Positions 48,997-61,472 of a DNA stretch of 64,000 nucleotides are shown piece by piece. The stretch spans positions 8,122,001-8,186,000 of the forward strand of contig NZ_CP109327.1 of NCBI RefSeq assembly GCF_035918155.1, read 5' to 3'. The position numbers and the translations under genes are program-made. Origin of the DNA: Streptomyces sp. NBC_01591. Lineage in GTDB: Bacteria; Actinomycetota; Actinomycetes; Streptomycetales; Streptomycetaceae. Under the pieces are notes generated by a model. That model searched no databases. It worked only from the letters and a program-made list of their open reading frames with translations, and was not told the DNA's origin. Positions within the stretch are counted from its first letter, which is position 1, and each line of letters starts with the position of its first letter.

Positions 48997-49292
48997 CTCA
49001 AGTGCATGGACGATGCGGGTGCCCTTTGCAACTCGGACGAGCTGTACGGGAGTTGACGCGGACCCTTGGCCGAACTCGTTGCTCGCGGTGCGGTGGACGG
49101 CGGCGGGCCGCCATGGCGCTGAGCCTGGCCGTACCGCCCGCCGGACTCTCGGCGCGAGGGGATTCGCAACTCGGAGACATCGCGGCGGACAGGCCCGGCA
49201 TGACGGTCCATCGGTTCGAGAAGCTCCCTGAAGCCCCTTGTGGGGAACGGCTATTGCCTCATCGACAAAGAATGCAGGACATCGATCCCCGG

Positions 49293-49306
49293 TCGGTCCA
49301 GACCTT
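49293..49306. promoter_or_regulatory. Weak dre-like core
   Basis: TCGGTCCAGACCTT carries the same GGTCCAGACC core as the chitinase site at 27585-27594, 217 bp before the methyltransferase gene. No promoter is seen with it, so a chance match is possible. Confidence 0.25.
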
Positions 49307-49522
49307 TTCCCGTGGTGCGAAACCGGCCGCATCGTCGGGACCGGCCCGGTAGTCGAATGTCACACGCAGCGACGGGCTGGTTGCACATGCCACTGGTGTG
49401 TGACCAATAACGGACGGCTAATTTCCGTTTCCGCTCGCTCTCTTGGCAGTCGATCAGTAGCCTCTGGACAACACTGACCATGAACATGGCCGGATCGCCG
49501 TGGCGACTTGTTGGAGACTTTG

Positions 49523-50341
49523 ATGGAGCGTCCCGCCTGGGCACCGCGAGGCATTGACATATCAGTGCCGAGCGTGTCCCGAATGTACGACTTCTATCTG
49601 GGCGGATCGCACAATTTCGAGGTGGACCGGGAAGCGGCGCGCAAGGCCATGGAGTTCATGCCGGGACTCCCCAAGATCATGCAGGCGAATCGCGCCTTTA
49701 TGCGCAGAGCCGTGCGCTACGCGGTGAGCGAGGGCATCAGTCAGTTTCTGGACATCGGCTCCGGAATACCGACCTTCGGCAATGTTCACGAAGTCGCCCA
49801 GGCGGCCGACCCCGGGGCCCGGGTGGCGTACGTCGATCACGACCCGGTCGCGGTCGCGCACAGCCAGGCCGTACTCGAAGGAAACGACCGCGCGGTGATC
49901 GCCGCCGCGGATCTGCGCCGCCCGCACGAGATCGTGAAAAGCCCGGAGGTCTCCGGACTGCTCGACCTGGACCGCCCGGTGGCCCTGCTGCTCGTCGCGG
50001 TGCTCCACTTCATCGAGGACTCCGACGACCCGCAGAGCGCGGTCGCCGAACTGTGCGAAGCACTCGCCCCCGGCAGCCTCATCGTCATGACCCACGCCTC
50101 GTACGAGGGCATTCCGCTCACCCGGGAAGAGGCGGGCGGCACGGTCGAGGTCTACCGGAACATCCGCAACCCCCTGGTCATGCGGTCCCGCGACGAGATC
50201 GCGCGCTTCTTCGAGGGGTACGAAATGGTCGAGCCCGGACTCGTGTCGATGCCGGACTGGCGCCCGGACGCCCCGGTGGTGGCGGAGCAGGAGGACCCAT
50301 TCGCGTTCTCGGGCTTCGCGGGAGTGGGACGCAAGGCGTGA
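49523..50341 (+). CDS. SAM-dependent methyltransferase (DUF574/Methyltransf_19)
   Basis: The 272-residue protein matches the actinobacterial DUF574 family: SRMYDFYLGGSHNFEVDREAA at the head, FLDIGSGIPTFGNVHEVAQ as the SAM-binding loop, YVDHDPVAVAHS after strand 2, and YRNIRNPLVMRSRDEIARFF later. Targets of this family are unknown. ATG 49523 follows GGAG at eight bases. Its stop overlaps the GTG of the RmdA-like gene (GTGA), so the two are translated together. Confidence 0.88.
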   Translation: MERPAWAPRGIDISVPSVSRMYDFYLGGSHNFEVDREAARKAMEFMPGLPKIMQANRAFMRRAVRYAVSEGISQFLDIGSGIPTFGNVHEVAQAADPGARVAYVDHDPVAVAHSQAVLEGNDRAVIAAADLRRPHEIVKSPEVSGLLDLDRPVALLLVAVLHFIEDSDDPQSAVAELCEALAPGSLIVMTHASYEGIPLTREEAGGTVEVYRNIRNPLVMRSRDEIARFFEGYEMVEPGLVSMPDWRPDAPVVAEQEDPFAFSGFAGVGRKA

Positions 50342-52512
50342 GCATTCCCGCCCAGTCGTCCGGTACGCCGGACACGGAGCCCGACGGACCCGAGGGCCGG
50401 CTCCGGAGATTCGCCACGATCTGGAGCCGGGCCATCTTCCCCTCGACGGCCACCTCCCTGACGCGCACGGAGTTCGAGCAGCATCTGCTGCCGCTGGCCC
50501 GTGACCTCAGCGACATCCTGCACGCCCGGCCCTTCGACGCGGCCCCCGCGAGCGGGGTGGGCGCCGCCCTCGTCGCCGCGCACTGCACGGATCCGGACGC
50601 GCTGAGCAGCACGCTCGGCGTCATCGACTCGTACCTGGTGCTCTATTGCGGGAGCAACGGTGTGACGGCGTTGTCGACCGAGGACAGCAGGGCTCGCTGC
50701 GCCCGGATACAGCATGCCCTCGCGGGCGGCTTCACCCAGGCGCTGCGCGAGCGCACCCTCACCGAGCAGGAGGCCATCGCGCGTTCGGCGCTCACCGCCC
50801 GCTCCGACGCCGAAAACGCACTGCACGCGACCGAGGCGCGTTTCCGCGCCGTGTTCAAGGACGCGGCCATCGGCATCGGCATCGCCGACCTCGACGGCAA
50901 TGTGCTGGAGGTCAACGACACCCTCACCCGGATGTTCGGCGGGCTCGACCACCATGTGCGCAGCCACAAGGTCAACGAGTGGGTCCACCCCGAGGACTCG
51001 CCGCACGTCTGGAAATACTACGACGAGCTGGTGCGCGGCGAACGCGAGCACTACCGGGTCGAGAAGCCGTACTACCGCAACGACGGCACCGTGCTGTGGA
51101 CCAATCTGACGGTGTCGCTGCTGCGTGACGCCGAGGGCAAGCCGCAGTATCAGCTGGCGCTGATGGAGGACACCACCGAGCGCCGCCTGCTCAATCTGCG
51201 GCTGCGGTACGAGGCCACGCACGACGCGCTCACCGGCCTGCCGAACCGGACGCTGTTCTTCGAACGGCTGGAGAAGGCGCTGTCCGCCGACGACGGCAGC
51301 CGTTTCGGCCTGTGCTACCTCGATCTGGACGGCTTCAAGGCGATCAACGACAGCCTCGGCCACGCGTCGGGGGACCGGCTGCTGGTCGAGGTGGCGGACC
51401 GGCTGCAGAGCTGTGCGACCGCGCCCGGCGAGATGGTCGCGCGGCTCGGCGGCGACGAGTTCGTGGCCCTGACCACCGGACCCGACACCGAGACGGAGGT
51501 CGACGAGCTGGCCTGCCGCATTCTCGGTGTGCTCGGCACCCCGATCCGCCTGGACGGCCGTGAGCTGACCGTACGCGGATCCATCGGGGTCGTCGAAGGA
51601 CCGGCCCGCGAACGCAACGCCGCGGAGGTGCTGCGCAGCGCCGACATCACGATGTACCGGGCCAAGTCGGCGGGCGGCAACCGGTTCGAACTCGCCGACG
51701 CCGAGGCGGATGCCCGTGCCATCACGCGGCACGGGCTCACCACCGCGCTGCCCGCCGCCCTGGAACGCGGTGAGTTCTTCATCGAGTACCAGCCGCTCGT
51801 GCACCTCGGCGACGGCACGGTGCACGGCGCGGAGGCGCTGGTGCGCTGGTGCCACCCGCAGCACGGGGTGCTCGGCCCGGACAGGTTCATCCCGCTCGCC
51901 GAACACACCGGGCTGATCGTGCCGCTGGGCCGCTGGGTGCTGGAGGAGTCCGTACGGCAGGCCAACTTCTGGCAGGAGCGGCACACCGACGGCGGTCCGC
52001 TGCGGATCAACGTCAACCTCTCACCGACCCAGCTGCACCACCCGCGGCTGGTCGCCGAGACGGTCGACGTGCTGGAGCGGTCGGGGCTCGAACCCGGGGC
52101 GCTCTGCCTGGAGGTCACCGAGTCCGCGCTCATCGGCGCGGACGACGACCTGCTCAAGCCGCTGCGGCAACTGGCCGAAATGGGTGTCGACATAGCGCTC
52201 GACGACTTCGGCACCGGGTACTCGAACCTGGCGAACCTGCGCCGGCTGCCGGTGAGCGTACTCAAGCTGGACCGTTCCTTCACCATGGGCATGCAGCAGC
52301 ATCCGGCGGACCCGGTCGATCTGAAGATCGTCGAGGGGATCGTGTCGCTGGCGCACAGCCTGGACCTCGCGGTCACGGTGGAGGGCGTGGAAACCGGCGC
52401 TCAGGCGGAGCAGTTGCGGAAGCTGGGCTGCGACACGGCGCAGGGCTGGTACTACGCCCGGCCGGGTGCGCCGGACCGGATCCACTCGCTGCTGCTGGCC
52501 GACGCCGTGTGA
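50338..52512 (+). CDS. rmdA: PAS-GGDEF-EAL c-di-GMP turnover enzyme, RmdA-like
   Basis: The 724-residue cytoplasmic protein has an N-terminal helical region, a PAS/PAC module (about 160-290), a GGDEF domain with intact GGDEF at 371-375, and an EAL domain beginning AEALVRW near 497 with DDFGTGYS intact. This is the architecture of Streptomyces RmdA, which acts on c-di-GMP and controls the timing of development. Context supports it: LysR and sdhCAB follow, as I recall for the S. coelicolor rmdA region (SCO0928, with sdh at SCO0922-0924). Both active sites look complete. A terminator follows. Confidence 0.8.
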   Translation: MSIPAQSSGTPDTEPDGPEGRLRRFATIWSRAIFPSTATSLTRTEFEQHLLPLARDLSDILHARPFDAAPASGVGAALVAAHCTDPDALSSTLGVIDSYLVLYCGSNGVTALSTEDSRARCARIQHALAGGFTQALRERTLTEQEAIARSALTARSDAENALHATEARFRAVFKDAAIGIGIADLDGNVLEVNDTLTRMFGGLDHHVRSHKVNEWVHPEDSPHVWKYYDELVRGEREHYRVEKPYYRNDGTVLWTNLTVSLLRDAEGKPQYQLALMEDTTERRLLNLRLRYEATHDALTGLPNRTLFFERLEKALSADDGSRFGLCYLDLDGFKAINDSLGHASGDRLLVEVADRLQSCATAPGEMVARLGGDEFVALTTGPDTETEVDELACRILGVLGTPIRLDGRELTVRGSIGVVEGPARERNAAEVLRSADITMYRAKSAGGNRFELADAEADARAITRHGLTTALPAALERGEFFIEYQPLVHLGDGTVHGAEALVRWCHPQHGVLGPDRFIPLAEHTGLIVPLGRWVLEESVRQANFWQERHTDGGPLRINVNLSPTQLHHPRLVAETVDVLERSGLEPGALCLEVTESALIGADDDLLKPLRQLAEMGVDIALDDFGTGYSNLANLRRLPVSVLKLDRSFTMGMQQHPADPVDLKIVEGIVSLAHSLDLAVTVEGVETGAQAEQLRKLGCDTAQGWYYARPGAPDRIHSLLLADAV

Positions 52513-52523
52513 GAGGGAGCGGT

Positions 52524-52549
52524 GTACGGGGCCCTCCGGCGCCCCGTAC
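52524..52549. terminator. Terminator hairpin
   Basis: GTACGGGGC pairs with GCCCCGTAC (9 bp perfect, 8-base loop) between the convergent rmdA-like and lysR genes. Confidence 0.75.
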
Positions 52550-52563
52550 CCCGCCTTCGACGC

Positions 52564-53454
52564 TCAGGCCCGCCCGGCTGCGAGCAGCACCTTCTGCAGC
52601 TCGCGTGCCGCGCGCGGCGGAGCCACGTCACTGCGGTGCGCGAGCGCGATCGTGCGCCGCAGGCCCGGCCGGGCCAGTGGCGTGGTCCGCAGGTCGTGGC
52701 CGGACCGGCCGGCGACCATGCTGGGCACCACCGCGATCCCGAGCCCCGCCCGTACGAAGCCGAGCACGGCGTCCATCTCCCCGCCCTCCACCGTGAACGA
52801 CGGCTCGAAACCCTCTGCCCGGCAGGCGGCGACCGTCAGCTCCCGCAGGTCGTAGCCGTGCCGGAACATCACCAGGGGCTCGCCCTGGAGGTCGGCGATC
52901 CGTACGCTCCCGCCCCGGCCGGGCCGCGGTGCCCGGGCCGACGAGACCACGACCAGGTCCTCCCGGAGCAGCTCCACCGTGGTGAGCGCGGGGGACGCGG
53001 CGGGCAGCGGCAACACCACCAGGGCGAGATCGAGCGCGCCCCGCGCCAGCTCCCGTACCAGGTCGAGCGAGCCGCCCTCCTCCAGCAGCAGCTGGATCCC
53101 CGGATGCCGGTCGTGGAAGGCGCGCAGCACTTCCGGGAGCAGGCCGGTGCAGAGGCTGGGCGTCGCACCGAGTCGGACCCGGCCCCGGCGCAGCTGCGCC
53201 AGCTCCTGCACCTCGTGGCGTGCGGTGTCCGCGTCCGAGAGGATCCGGCGGGCCAGCGGCAGCAGGGCCTCGCCCGCGTCGGTGAGCGTGATGTTGCCGC
53301 GCGCCCGGCTGAACAGCTCCGCCCCCAGCTCGCTCTCCAGCGCCCGGATCTGCTGGGAGAGCGAGGGCTGCGAGACGTGCACCTCCTCGGCGGCACGGGT
53401 GAAGTGCCGGGTCTCGGCCACGGCCACGAAATACATCAGCTGCTGGAACTGCAT
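52564..53454 (-). CDS. LysR family transcriptional regulator
   Basis: The 296-residue protein has an N-terminal winged helix (HFTRAAEEVHVSQPSLSQQI at about 17-36, then LGAELFSRARGNITLTDAG) and a two-lobed effector domain. It is divergent from sdhC with a T-N11-A palindrome between them, so it probably controls both itself and the succinate dehydrogenase operon. The effector is unknown; a C4 acid is a reasonable guess. Confidence 0.9.
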   Translation of the reverse strand: MQFQQLMYFVAVAETRHFTRAAEEVHVSQPSLSQQIRALESELGAELFSRARGNITLTDAGEALLPLARRILSDADTARHEVQELAQLRRGRVRLGATPSLCTGLLPEVLRAFHDRHPGIQLLLEEGGSLDLVRELARGALDLALVVLPLPAASPALTTVELLREDLVVVSSARAPRPGRGGSVRIADLQGEPLVMFRHGYDLRELTVAACRAEGFEPSFTVEGGEMDAVLGFVRAGLGIAVVPSMVAGRSGHDLRTTPLARPGLRRTIALAHRSDVAPPRAARELQKVLLAAGRA

Positions 53455-53475
53455 ACACTCACCCTACCGAGGACA

Positions 53476-53490
53476 ATAGCCTCAGCCTAT
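53476..53490. promoter_or_regulatory. LysR-type binding site (T-N11-A)
   Basis: ATAGCCTCAGCCTAT has ATAG/CTAT arms and the T-N11-A spacing of LysR boxes. It lies in the 95-bp gap between divergent lysR and sdhC. Confidence 0.55.
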
Positions 53491-53549
53491 GAACATGAGG
53501 CGTTCCATGTCTTGGACTGATGAGGTGGATCGGTCCTAGCGTCGTGTCC

Positions 53550-54257
53550 ATGGCATTGGCAACCCGGACGGACCGACGGCCGTCCATGACGCGTACGCTC
53601 TGGGACTCGTCCCTCGGCAAGAAGACGGTCATGGCCGTGAGCGGCTTGATCATGCTCCTCTACTTGGTCGTCCACATGATCGGCAACCTGAAGATCTTCT
53701 TCGGGTCCGGCGAGTTCAACCATTACGCGCACTGGCTGCGGACCATGGGCGAGCCCTTCCTGCACTACGAGTGGGCCCTGTGGATCGTCCGCGTCGTGCT
53801 CGTCGCAGCGGTGGTGCTGCATGCCGTCTCCGCGTACCAGCTGAGCCGCCGCGACATCCGGGCGCGCCCCGCCAAGTACGTGCACAAGAAGCCACGTGCC
53901 AGTTATGCCACCCGCACCATGCGCTGGGGCGGGATCATCCTCGCCCTGTTCATCGTCTGGCACATCCTCGACCTGACGACGGGCACCGTGCACTCCGGCG
54001 GATTCCAGTCCGGGCACCCGTACCAGAACGTCATCGACACCTTCTCCAGCTGGTACGGCAACACCATCTACATCGTCGCCATGCTCGCCCTCGGACTCCA
54101 CGTCCAGCACGGCTTCTGGAGCGCCGCCCAGACCCTCGGCGCGGGAAAGGCCACCCGTGACCGCGTCCTCAAGACCATCGCCAACGCCCTCGCCGTGGTG
54201 CTGACGCTGGGCTTCATCTCCGTACCCGTCGCCGTCATGACCGGAGTCGTGAGCTGA
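53550..54257 (+). CDS. sdhC: Succinate dehydrogenase cytochrome b subunit
   Basis: The 235-residue membrane protein has five helices and conserved haem-ligand histidines, for example in [20 protein letters not shown] and [10 protein letters not shown]. It is the single-subunit, di-haem (type B) anchor of SdhCAB enzymes. TAGCGT at 53537-53542 ends 7 bases before the ATG, consistent with a leaderless message. It is the first gene of sdhCAB; one base separates it from sdhA. Confidence 0.9.
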   Translation: MALATRTDRRPSMTRTLWDSSLGKKTVMAVSGLIMLLYLVVHMIGNLKIFFGSGEFNHYAHWLRTMGEPFLHYEWALWIVRVVLVAAVVLHAVSAYQLSRRDIRARPAKYVHKKPRASYATRTMRWGGIILALFIVWHILDLTTGTVHSGGFQSGHPYQNVIDTFSSWYGNTIYIVAMLALGLHVQHGFWSAAQTLGAGKATRDRVLKTIANALAVVLTLGFISVPVAVMTGVVS

Positions 54258-54258
54258 C

Positions 54259-56204
<1,946 letters not shown>

Positions 56205-56208
<4 letters not shown>

Positions 56209-56951
56209 AGCTCACCCTGCGCGTCTGGCGCCAGAAGAACGCCGACGCATCCGGCGCCATGTCCACCTACGAGGTGGACGGCATCTCGCAGGACATGTCG
56301 TTCCTGGAGATGCTCGACACCCTCAACGAGGAACTCATCCTCGCCGGCGACGACCCCGTCGCCTTCGACCACGACTGCCGCGAGGGCATCTGCGGCGCCT
56401 GCAGTCTCGTCATCAACGGCGATGCCCACGGCCCCGAGCGCACCACCACCTGCCAGCTCCACATGAGGTCCTTCGAGGACGGCGACACGATCGACATCGA
56501 ACCGTGGCGCGCCTCCGCCTTCCCGGTCGTCAAGGACCTGGTCGTGGACCGTTCGGCCTTCGACCGGATCATCCAGGCGGGCGGCTACATCTCCGCCCCG
56601 ACCGGCACCGCCCCCGAGGCGCACGCCACCCCGGTGCCCAAGCCGGACGCCGACTTCGCCTTCGAGCACGCCGAGTGCATCGGCTGCGGCGCCTGCGTGG
56701 CGGCCTGCCCCAACGGCTCGGCGATGCTCTTCACCTCGGCGAAGATCAACCACCTCAACGTCCTGCCGCAGGGCGCCCCGGAACGCGAGACCCGGGTCCT
56801 CGACATGGTCGGCCAGATGGACAGTGAGGGCTTCGGCGGCTGCACGCTGACCGGCGAGTGCGCCACCGCCTGCCCCAAGGGCATCCCGCTGCCGTCGATC
56901 TCGGCCATGAACAAGGAGTGGCTGCGGGCCACCCGCAAGGTCCGCCGCTGA
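56205..56951 (+). CDS. sdhB: Succinate dehydrogenase iron-sulfur subunit
   Basis: The 248-residue protein has a [2Fe-2S] site [16 protein letters not shown] with a fourth Cys in TTTCQLHM, and a bacterial-ferredoxin domain with [14 protein letters not shown] and [16 protein letters not shown] for the other two clusters. It hands electrons from SdhA to menaquinone at SdhC. ATG 56205 lies in the ATGA overlap with sdhA. A terminator follows the stop. Confidence 0.95.
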
Positions 56952-56966
56952 GCGAGATGCCGAGTT

Positions 56967-57001
56967 CCTGGTCCCGGAGGCCGCCCACCCCCGGGACCAG
57001 G
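56967..57001 (+). terminator. sdh operon terminator
   Basis: CCTGGTCCCGG pairs with CCGGGACCAGG (11 bp perfect, 13-base loop), 15 bp after the sdhB stop. Confidence 0.8.
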
Positions 57002-57023
57002 AGGTCTCATCCGCTCCGGCAGG

Positions 57024-57443
57024 TCAGGACGTCACGGAGATGTCGTCGCCGTAGACCGTGCCCTGCTCGTACCAGCCGTGCAGATAGACGGTCACCGTGC
57101 CGGTCGAACCGGTGGTGAACGTCACCGACTGCTTCGCGTAGCCGCCCGACGAACCCCAGACGCTGGCCGACGCGTCGCCGCGCACCCCGAGGTATCCGTA
57201 GCTGCCCTGTACCCAACCGCTCAGCGTGTACGTGGTGTCGGGGGACAGGGTGAGGGTCTGCGCGCACGCGCCGGTCTGCGACGCGGTGGCCGCCGCGGCG
57301 AGCGCGTGCGCGCCGCCGTGCACCGGGGTGGAGACGACCGCGCCGCCGGACTCGCACGTCCAGGGGTCGAGCGAGCCGGTCTCGAAGTCGCCGTTGACCA
57401 GCGCCTGAGCCATGTTGTGTGTGGCGCCGTCGTAGTGAGGCAT
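57024..57443 (-). CDS. Orphan carbohydrate-binding domain (CBM), probably a gene remnant
   Basis: The 139 residues form one CBM4/9/16-like jelly roll: NGDFETGSLDPWTC, GGAHALAAAATAS, TTYTLSGWVQGSYGYLGV and VYLHGWYEQGTVYGDDISV. Such modules are normally fused to secreted GH18 chitinases or other glycosidases. Here there is no signal peptide, no catalytic domain and no ribosome site at the ATG (57443) or at MAQALVNG (57413). It may be the tail of a deleted enzyme. If expressed, it would stay inside the cell. Confidence 0.55.
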   Translation of the reverse strand: MPHYDGATHNMAQALVNGDFETGSLDPWTCESGGAVVSTPVHGGAHALAAAATASQTGACAQTLTLSPDTTYTLSGWVQGSYGYLGVRGDASASVWGSSGGYAKQSVTFTTGSTGTVTVYLHGWYEQGTVYGDDISVTS

Positions 57444-57467
57444 AGGGAAGTCGGCGACGACTGGCGG

Positions 57468-59891
57468 TCAGTCGAGGCGGAGTGCGGCCCGGAGGTACGA
57501 GGCCGTCCGGCTCTCCTGCGTCCGGGCCACGTCCACGGGCGTTCCCGCCGCCATGATCCGGCCGCCCCGGTCGCCGCCGCCGGGACCGAGATCGATCACC
57601 CAGTCGGCGCCCGCCACCACCGCCATGTCGTGCTCCACGACCACCACCGTGCTGCCCGCGTCGACGAGGCCGTGCAACTGCCGCATCAGCACATCGACAT
57701 CGGCGGGATGCAGCCCCGTCGTCGGCTCGTCCAGCAGATACAGGGTGTGGCCCCGACGTGAGCGCTGGAGCTCGGCGGCGAGCTTGATCCGCTGGGCCTC
57801 ACCGCCCGACAGCTCCGTCGCGGGCTGACCGAGCCGCAGATAGCCGAGCCCGACATCGAGCAGGGTCCGCAGACTGCGCTCGGTGGCCGGTGTCCCCGCG
57901 AAGAACCCGGCCGCCGACTCCACCGTCAGATCCAGCACCTGAGCGATGTCCAGACCGCGCAGGGTGACCTCCAGGGTCTGCGGGTTGTACCGCGCGCCGT
58001 GACAGTCCGGGCAGGGCGCGTACGTACTGGGCAGGAAGAGCAGCTCCACGGAGACGAACCCCTCGCCCTGACAGGTCTCGCACCGCCCGCCCGCCACGTT
58101 GAAGGAGAACCGCCCCGCCCTGTAGCCGCGCTCCCGGGCCGTGTCCGTCTCGGCGAACAGCTTCCGTACGACGTCGAAGAGCCCGGTGTACGTGGCCAGA
58201 TTGGACCGGGGGGTACGGCCGATCGGCCGCTGGTCGACCTGCACGAGACGGTCCACCACCTCCAGCCCCTGCGCCGACGCGCACCAGGGCGCGGGGCGCT
58301 CCGCGTGCGGGTCCGCGGTGGCGGAGGTCTGCCGTTCGGCGAGCACACCGGCAAGGACCTGACCGACCAGCGTCGACTTCCCCGACCCCGAGACCCCGGT
58401 GACGGCCGTGAACACCCCGAGCGGGAATTCGGCGTCCACGCCCCGCACATTGTGCCGGTCGACCCCGTTCAGCCTCAGCCACCCCGACGGCGTACGCCCC
58501 TCCCGGACCGGCGCGGGCCCTTCGTCGAAGAGGTAGCGCCGGGTGGCCGACTCGGTCACCTCCGCGAGTCCGGCAGGCGGACCGCTGTGCAGCACCCGGC
58601 CCCCGTGCTCACCGGCCTGTGGCCCCACATCGACCAGCCAGTCGGCCCGGCGCACCACATCCAGCTGGTGCTCGACGACGAAGACCGAGTTCCCCGCCTC
58701 CTTCAGCCGTCCCAGCACTCCCAGCAGCGCCTCGGTGTCCGCCGGATGGAGACCGGCCGACGGCTCGTCCAGCACATAGACGACCCCGAAGAGGCCCGAG
58801 CGCAACTGGGTGGCGAGACGCAGCCGTTGCAGCTCGCCGGAGGACAGGGTCGGAGCTGTGCGGTCGAGGCTGAGATAGCCGAGGCCGAGCTCGGTGACCG
58901 TCCCGATCCGGCCGAGCAGGTCCGCCGTCAGCACCCGCGCCGTTTCGCTGCCGCCCGCCGTGCGCAGCAGCTCGGCGAGACCGGTCAGCGGCAGCGCCGC
59001 CAGTTCCGCGATCGTGCGGCCGGCGAAGGTGACGGCCAGCGCCTCCGGACGCAGCCGGCTGCCGCCGCAGGCCGGACACGGGGCACTGGCCAGGAACCGC
59101 TCGGCCTTCGCCCGCAGCGTGCGGCTCTTGGAATCCGCGAAGGTGTGCATCACATAGCGGCGGGCGCTCATGTACGTGCCCTGGTAGGGACGTTGGATAC
59201 GCCCCGCCTCCCGCACCGGATGGACCGTCACCACCGGCTGCTCGTCGGTGAACAGGATCCACTCCCGCTCCTCGGCGCCGAGCTCGCCCCACGGCCGGTC
59301 GATGTCGTACCCCAGCGCGTCCAGCACATCGCGCAGGTTCTTGCCCTGCCACGCTCCCGGCCAGGCGGCGATCGCACCGTCCCGGATCGACAGTGAGGGG
59401 TCGGGGACCAGCAGCTGCTCGGTGGTGCGGTGGATGAGACCGAGCCCGTGGCACTCCGGGCACGCCCCGGCGGCGGTGTTCGGCGAGAAGGCGTCGGAGT
59501 CGAGCCGCTCGGCACCGGCCGGATACTCCCCGGCCCGCGAGAACAGCATCCGCAGGAAGTTGGAGAGCGTGGTGACCGTACCGACGGACGAACGGGCACC
59601 GGGTGCCGAGCGGCGCTGCTCCAGGGAGACGGCGGGCGGCAGACCGGTGACCTCGCCGACCGCGGGCGCGCCGACCTGATGGATCAGCCGGCGGGCGTAC
59701 GGGGCGACGGACTCGAAGTAGCGGCGCTGGGCCTCGGCGTAGATCGTCCCGAACGCGAGGGAGGACTTCCCGGAACCGGAGACGCCGGTGAAGACGGTGA
59801 GGGTGTCGCGCGGGATGTCGACCGAGACGTCCTGGAGATTGTGCTCACGGGCACCGCGCACCCGGACGTACGGATCGTGGGGGGTGGACAT
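57468..59891 (-). CDS. Class II UvrA-like excinuclease ATPase (UvrA2)
   Basis: The 807-residue protein contains two ABC ATPase modules: Walker [15 protein letters not shown] near residue 40 and [14 protein letters not shown] in the second half, signatures [12 protein letters not shown] and [12 protein letters not shown], and zinc-finger Cys pairs ([32 protein letters not shown]). It is shorter than housekeeping UvrA and lacks room for the UvrB-binding domain, as in UvrA2/DrrC self-resistance or tolerance proteins. ATG 59891 matches homologues. It may protect DNA from an intercalating drug. Confidence 0.9.
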   Translation of the reverse strand: MSTPHDPYVRVRGAREHNLQDVSVDIPRDTLTVFTGVSGSGKSSLAFGTIYAEAQRRYFESVAPYARRLIHQVGAPAVGEVTGLPPAVSLEQRRSAPGARSSVGTVTTLSNFLRMLFSRAGEYPAGAERLDSDAFSPNTAAGACPECHGLGLIHRTTEQLLVPDPSLSIRDGAIAAWPGAWQGKNLRDVLDALGYDIDRPWGELGAEEREWILFTDEQPVVTVHPVREAGRIQRPYQGTYMSARRYVMHTFADSKSRTLRAKAERFLASAPCPACGGSRLRPEALAVTFAGRTIAELAALPLTGLAELLRTAGGSETARVLTADLLGRIGTVTELGLGYLSLDRTAPTLSSGELQRLRLATQLRSGLFGVVYVLDEPSAGLHPADTEALLGVLGRLKEAGNSVFVVEHQLDVVRRADWLVDVGPQAGEHGGRVLHSGPPAGLAEVTESATRRYLFDEGPAPVREGRTPSGWLRLNGVDRHNVRGVDAEFPLGVFTAVTGVSGSGKSTLVGQVLAGVLAERQTSATADPHAERPAPWCASAQGLEVVDRLVQVDQRPIGRTPRSNLATYTGLFDVVRKLFAETDTARERGYRAGRFSFNVAGGRCETCQGEGFVSVELLFLPSTYAPCPDCHGARYNPQTLEVTLRGLDIAQVLDLTVESAAGFFAGTPATERSLRTLLDVGLGYLRLGQPATELSGGEAQRIKLAAELQRSRRGHTLYLLDEPTTGLHPADVDVLMRQLHGLVDAGSTVVVVEHDMAVVAGADWVIDLGPGGGDRGGRIMAAGTPVDVARTQESRTASYLRAALRLD

Positions 59892-59996
59892 GTGCGCGGG
59901 GACTCCGTACGGATCGGGGCAGGCCGACGGCCCGGGGGACAAACACTCCGATTCTAGGCACGGGGCGGCGGACACCGTCCGGGCCCGGAACGACCG

Positions 59997-60022
59997 GAGG
60001 CCGGCCTTGTCGGACCGGCCTC
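59997..60022 (-). terminator. Terminator of the pyruvyltransferase gene
   Basis: GAGGCCGG pairs with CCGGCCTC (8 bp, 10-base loop) just past the stop at 60045 on the minus strand and upstream of uvrA2. Confidence 0.6.
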
Positions 60023-60044
60023 GCGGATCAGTTCGGGCAAGGAC

Positions 60045-61436
60045 CTACCGGGAGGGACGCAGGGCGCGCTTGATGGGCCTTCCCACGACGCTGCGGGCGC
60101 GCTGGTACGTGGACCGCTGGACGGGCACCGCGGAGTTCTTCAGGACCTTCCGCTTGAGCTGGGTGTTCTCGGCGGTGAGTTCGGCCAGCCGGGACTGGAG
60201 CCAGTTCAGCCGCGGTGCCATCGTGGCAGGGTCGGAGTCGACCCAGGGGCGGACGCCCGGAGGGAAGGCCAGCCCGCTCATCCGGGTCTCGAAGGCCGTG
60301 CCGCCGTCGCCGTGGGTGAAGGTGTTCTCCAGGCCGTTCTTGTCGAGGAAGTTCATGAACCGGTCGAACCGCTCCTGGTGACCGCGCATCAGCGGCCCGA
60401 AGTCCGCCGCGGCGTGGAGATCGGCGGGGTCGAGGTCGGCCGGGACCTTGGAGAGCATCCGGTGCGGTATGTCGAAGTAGCGGCACAGCTCCAGCGTCCG
60501 GGAGTCGCCGCAGAGCACGGTGGCCGGCGTACCGGCCAGCAGCGCCGCGATGTTGCCGTGGATCCGGGAACCGAAGGAGAAGTCGAAGCCCCGCAGGTCG
60601 TCCATCCAGGTGACCGGGTCGATGTAGACCCGGACCTTGCCCTCCCCGTACATGGGGTGGTCGGGGTGGGTGGGGATATTGGTCACCGCGGCGTTCTGAT
60701 GGGACATGTCGCGCCAGTGCAGCTGACGGGCCTCGGAGAGGTTCTGGCCGATGAACCGGAGGTGGGGGTAGCGCGCATGGGTGCGGTCGATGATCTGCCC
60801 GAGCTTGTGCTTGCGCACCGCGTCGTGCGATCCGTTGACGGCGATCCGCGACTGGGGTCCGAGTGCCCGGCCGTCCTCCCGGATGACGAGACTGCTGCCG
60901 TTGAGGAACATCGAGGGGCAGCCGATGACCTCCACGTCGCGGAATCCCATGTCCCGCAGATACCGCTCGGTGAACTCCCCGCGCACACCGATCGAGGCGC
61001 TGTGGTCGAGCACGGCGGAGACGAACTCGTAGACCGTGGACTGCATGGGCTTCAGGCGGTCCGCGGAGTAGTTGACGCCGGTCTGGGCGCCGACGCCGGG
61101 GACGACGACCGGGATCTTCAGCTTCGAGATGAGCTGGGTCAGCCGCTTCAGCTGCGGTTCGAAGGACGGCCGGAAGGCGTTGGCGAGCGGGATGACGAAG
61201 ACGTCGTACTCGCTGTTGATCCGGTCGGCGTCGGCGACCCTGGTGGCGATACCGTTCGACACCACCTCCGAACGTGGCGTCTCAAGGATCTTGTGAGCGG
61301 CGTCACTGAAGATCAGGTTGCCCGAGTTGGTGGCGAACACGTCCTCGTGGAGAGCGCGCTCGACGGGGACGACGTCGTAGGGGCTCTTCCCGGAACGCAG
61401 GAGTATTCGCTTCACATGGTTAACGTTGGATGCCAC
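60045..61436 (-). CDS. Polysaccharide pyruvyltransferase family protein
   Basis: The 463-residue protein matches the PS_pyruv_trans family (GT-B-like fold): [38 protein letters not shown] and [29 protein letters not shown], ending in a coiled coil (about 400-435). Such enzymes add pyruvate ketals to surface glycans. GTG 61436 is preferred because TATATT ends 7 bases before it (61444-61449), implying a leaderless transcript. It stands alone, with no other glycan-synthesis genes next to it. Confidence 0.85.
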   Translation of the reverse strand: MASNVNHVKRILLRSGKSPYDVVPVERALHEDVFATNSGNLIFSDAAHKILETPRSEVVSNGIATRVADADRINSEYDVFVIPLANAFRPSFEPQLKRLTQLISKLKIPVVVPGVGAQTGVNYSADRLKPMQSTVYEFVSAVLDHSASIGVRGEFTERYLRDMGFRDVEVIGCPSMFLNGSSLVIREDGRALGPQSRIAVNGSHDAVRKHKLGQIIDRTHARYPHLRFIGQNLSEARQLHWRDMSHQNAAVTNIPTHPDHPMYGEGKVRVYIDPVTWMDDLRGFDFSFGSRIHGNIAALLAGTPATVLCGDSRTLELCRYFDIPHRMLSKVPADLDPADLHAAADFGPLMRGHQERFDRFMNFLDKNGLENTFTHGDGGTAFETRMSGLAFPPGVRPWVDSDPATMAPRLNWLQSRLAELTAENTQLKRKVLKNSAVPVQRSTYQRARSVVGRPIKRALRPSR

Positions 61437-61443
61437 AAACCTG

Positions 61444-61472
61444 AATATAGCTTTACAAACGCTTTCGGTTCC
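61444..61472 (-). promoter_or_regulatory. Promoter of the pyruvyltransferase gene
   Basis: On the minus strand, GGAACC (61467-61472) and TATATT (61444-61449) are 17 bp apart, 7 bases before the GTG. The spacer contains GAAAGCGTTTG, related to the AAACGCTTTCGG upstream of the chitinase promoter. Confidence 0.5.

Larger units (their letters stand above)
48867..49522. other. 650-bp intergenic region without a supported gene
   Basis: Several reading frames cross this stretch but none has a ribosome site together with a recognisable protein. It holds a 13-bp perfect inverted repeat at 48959-48996, a dre-like core GGTCCAGACC at 49295-49304, and slightly lower GC toward 49380-49500. It may contain a decayed gene. 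Confidence 0.55.

Noticed and set aside
49002..49352. A 116-codon plus-strand frame in the empty region
   Set aside because: No ribosome site, no recognisable domain, and composition like a shadow frame.
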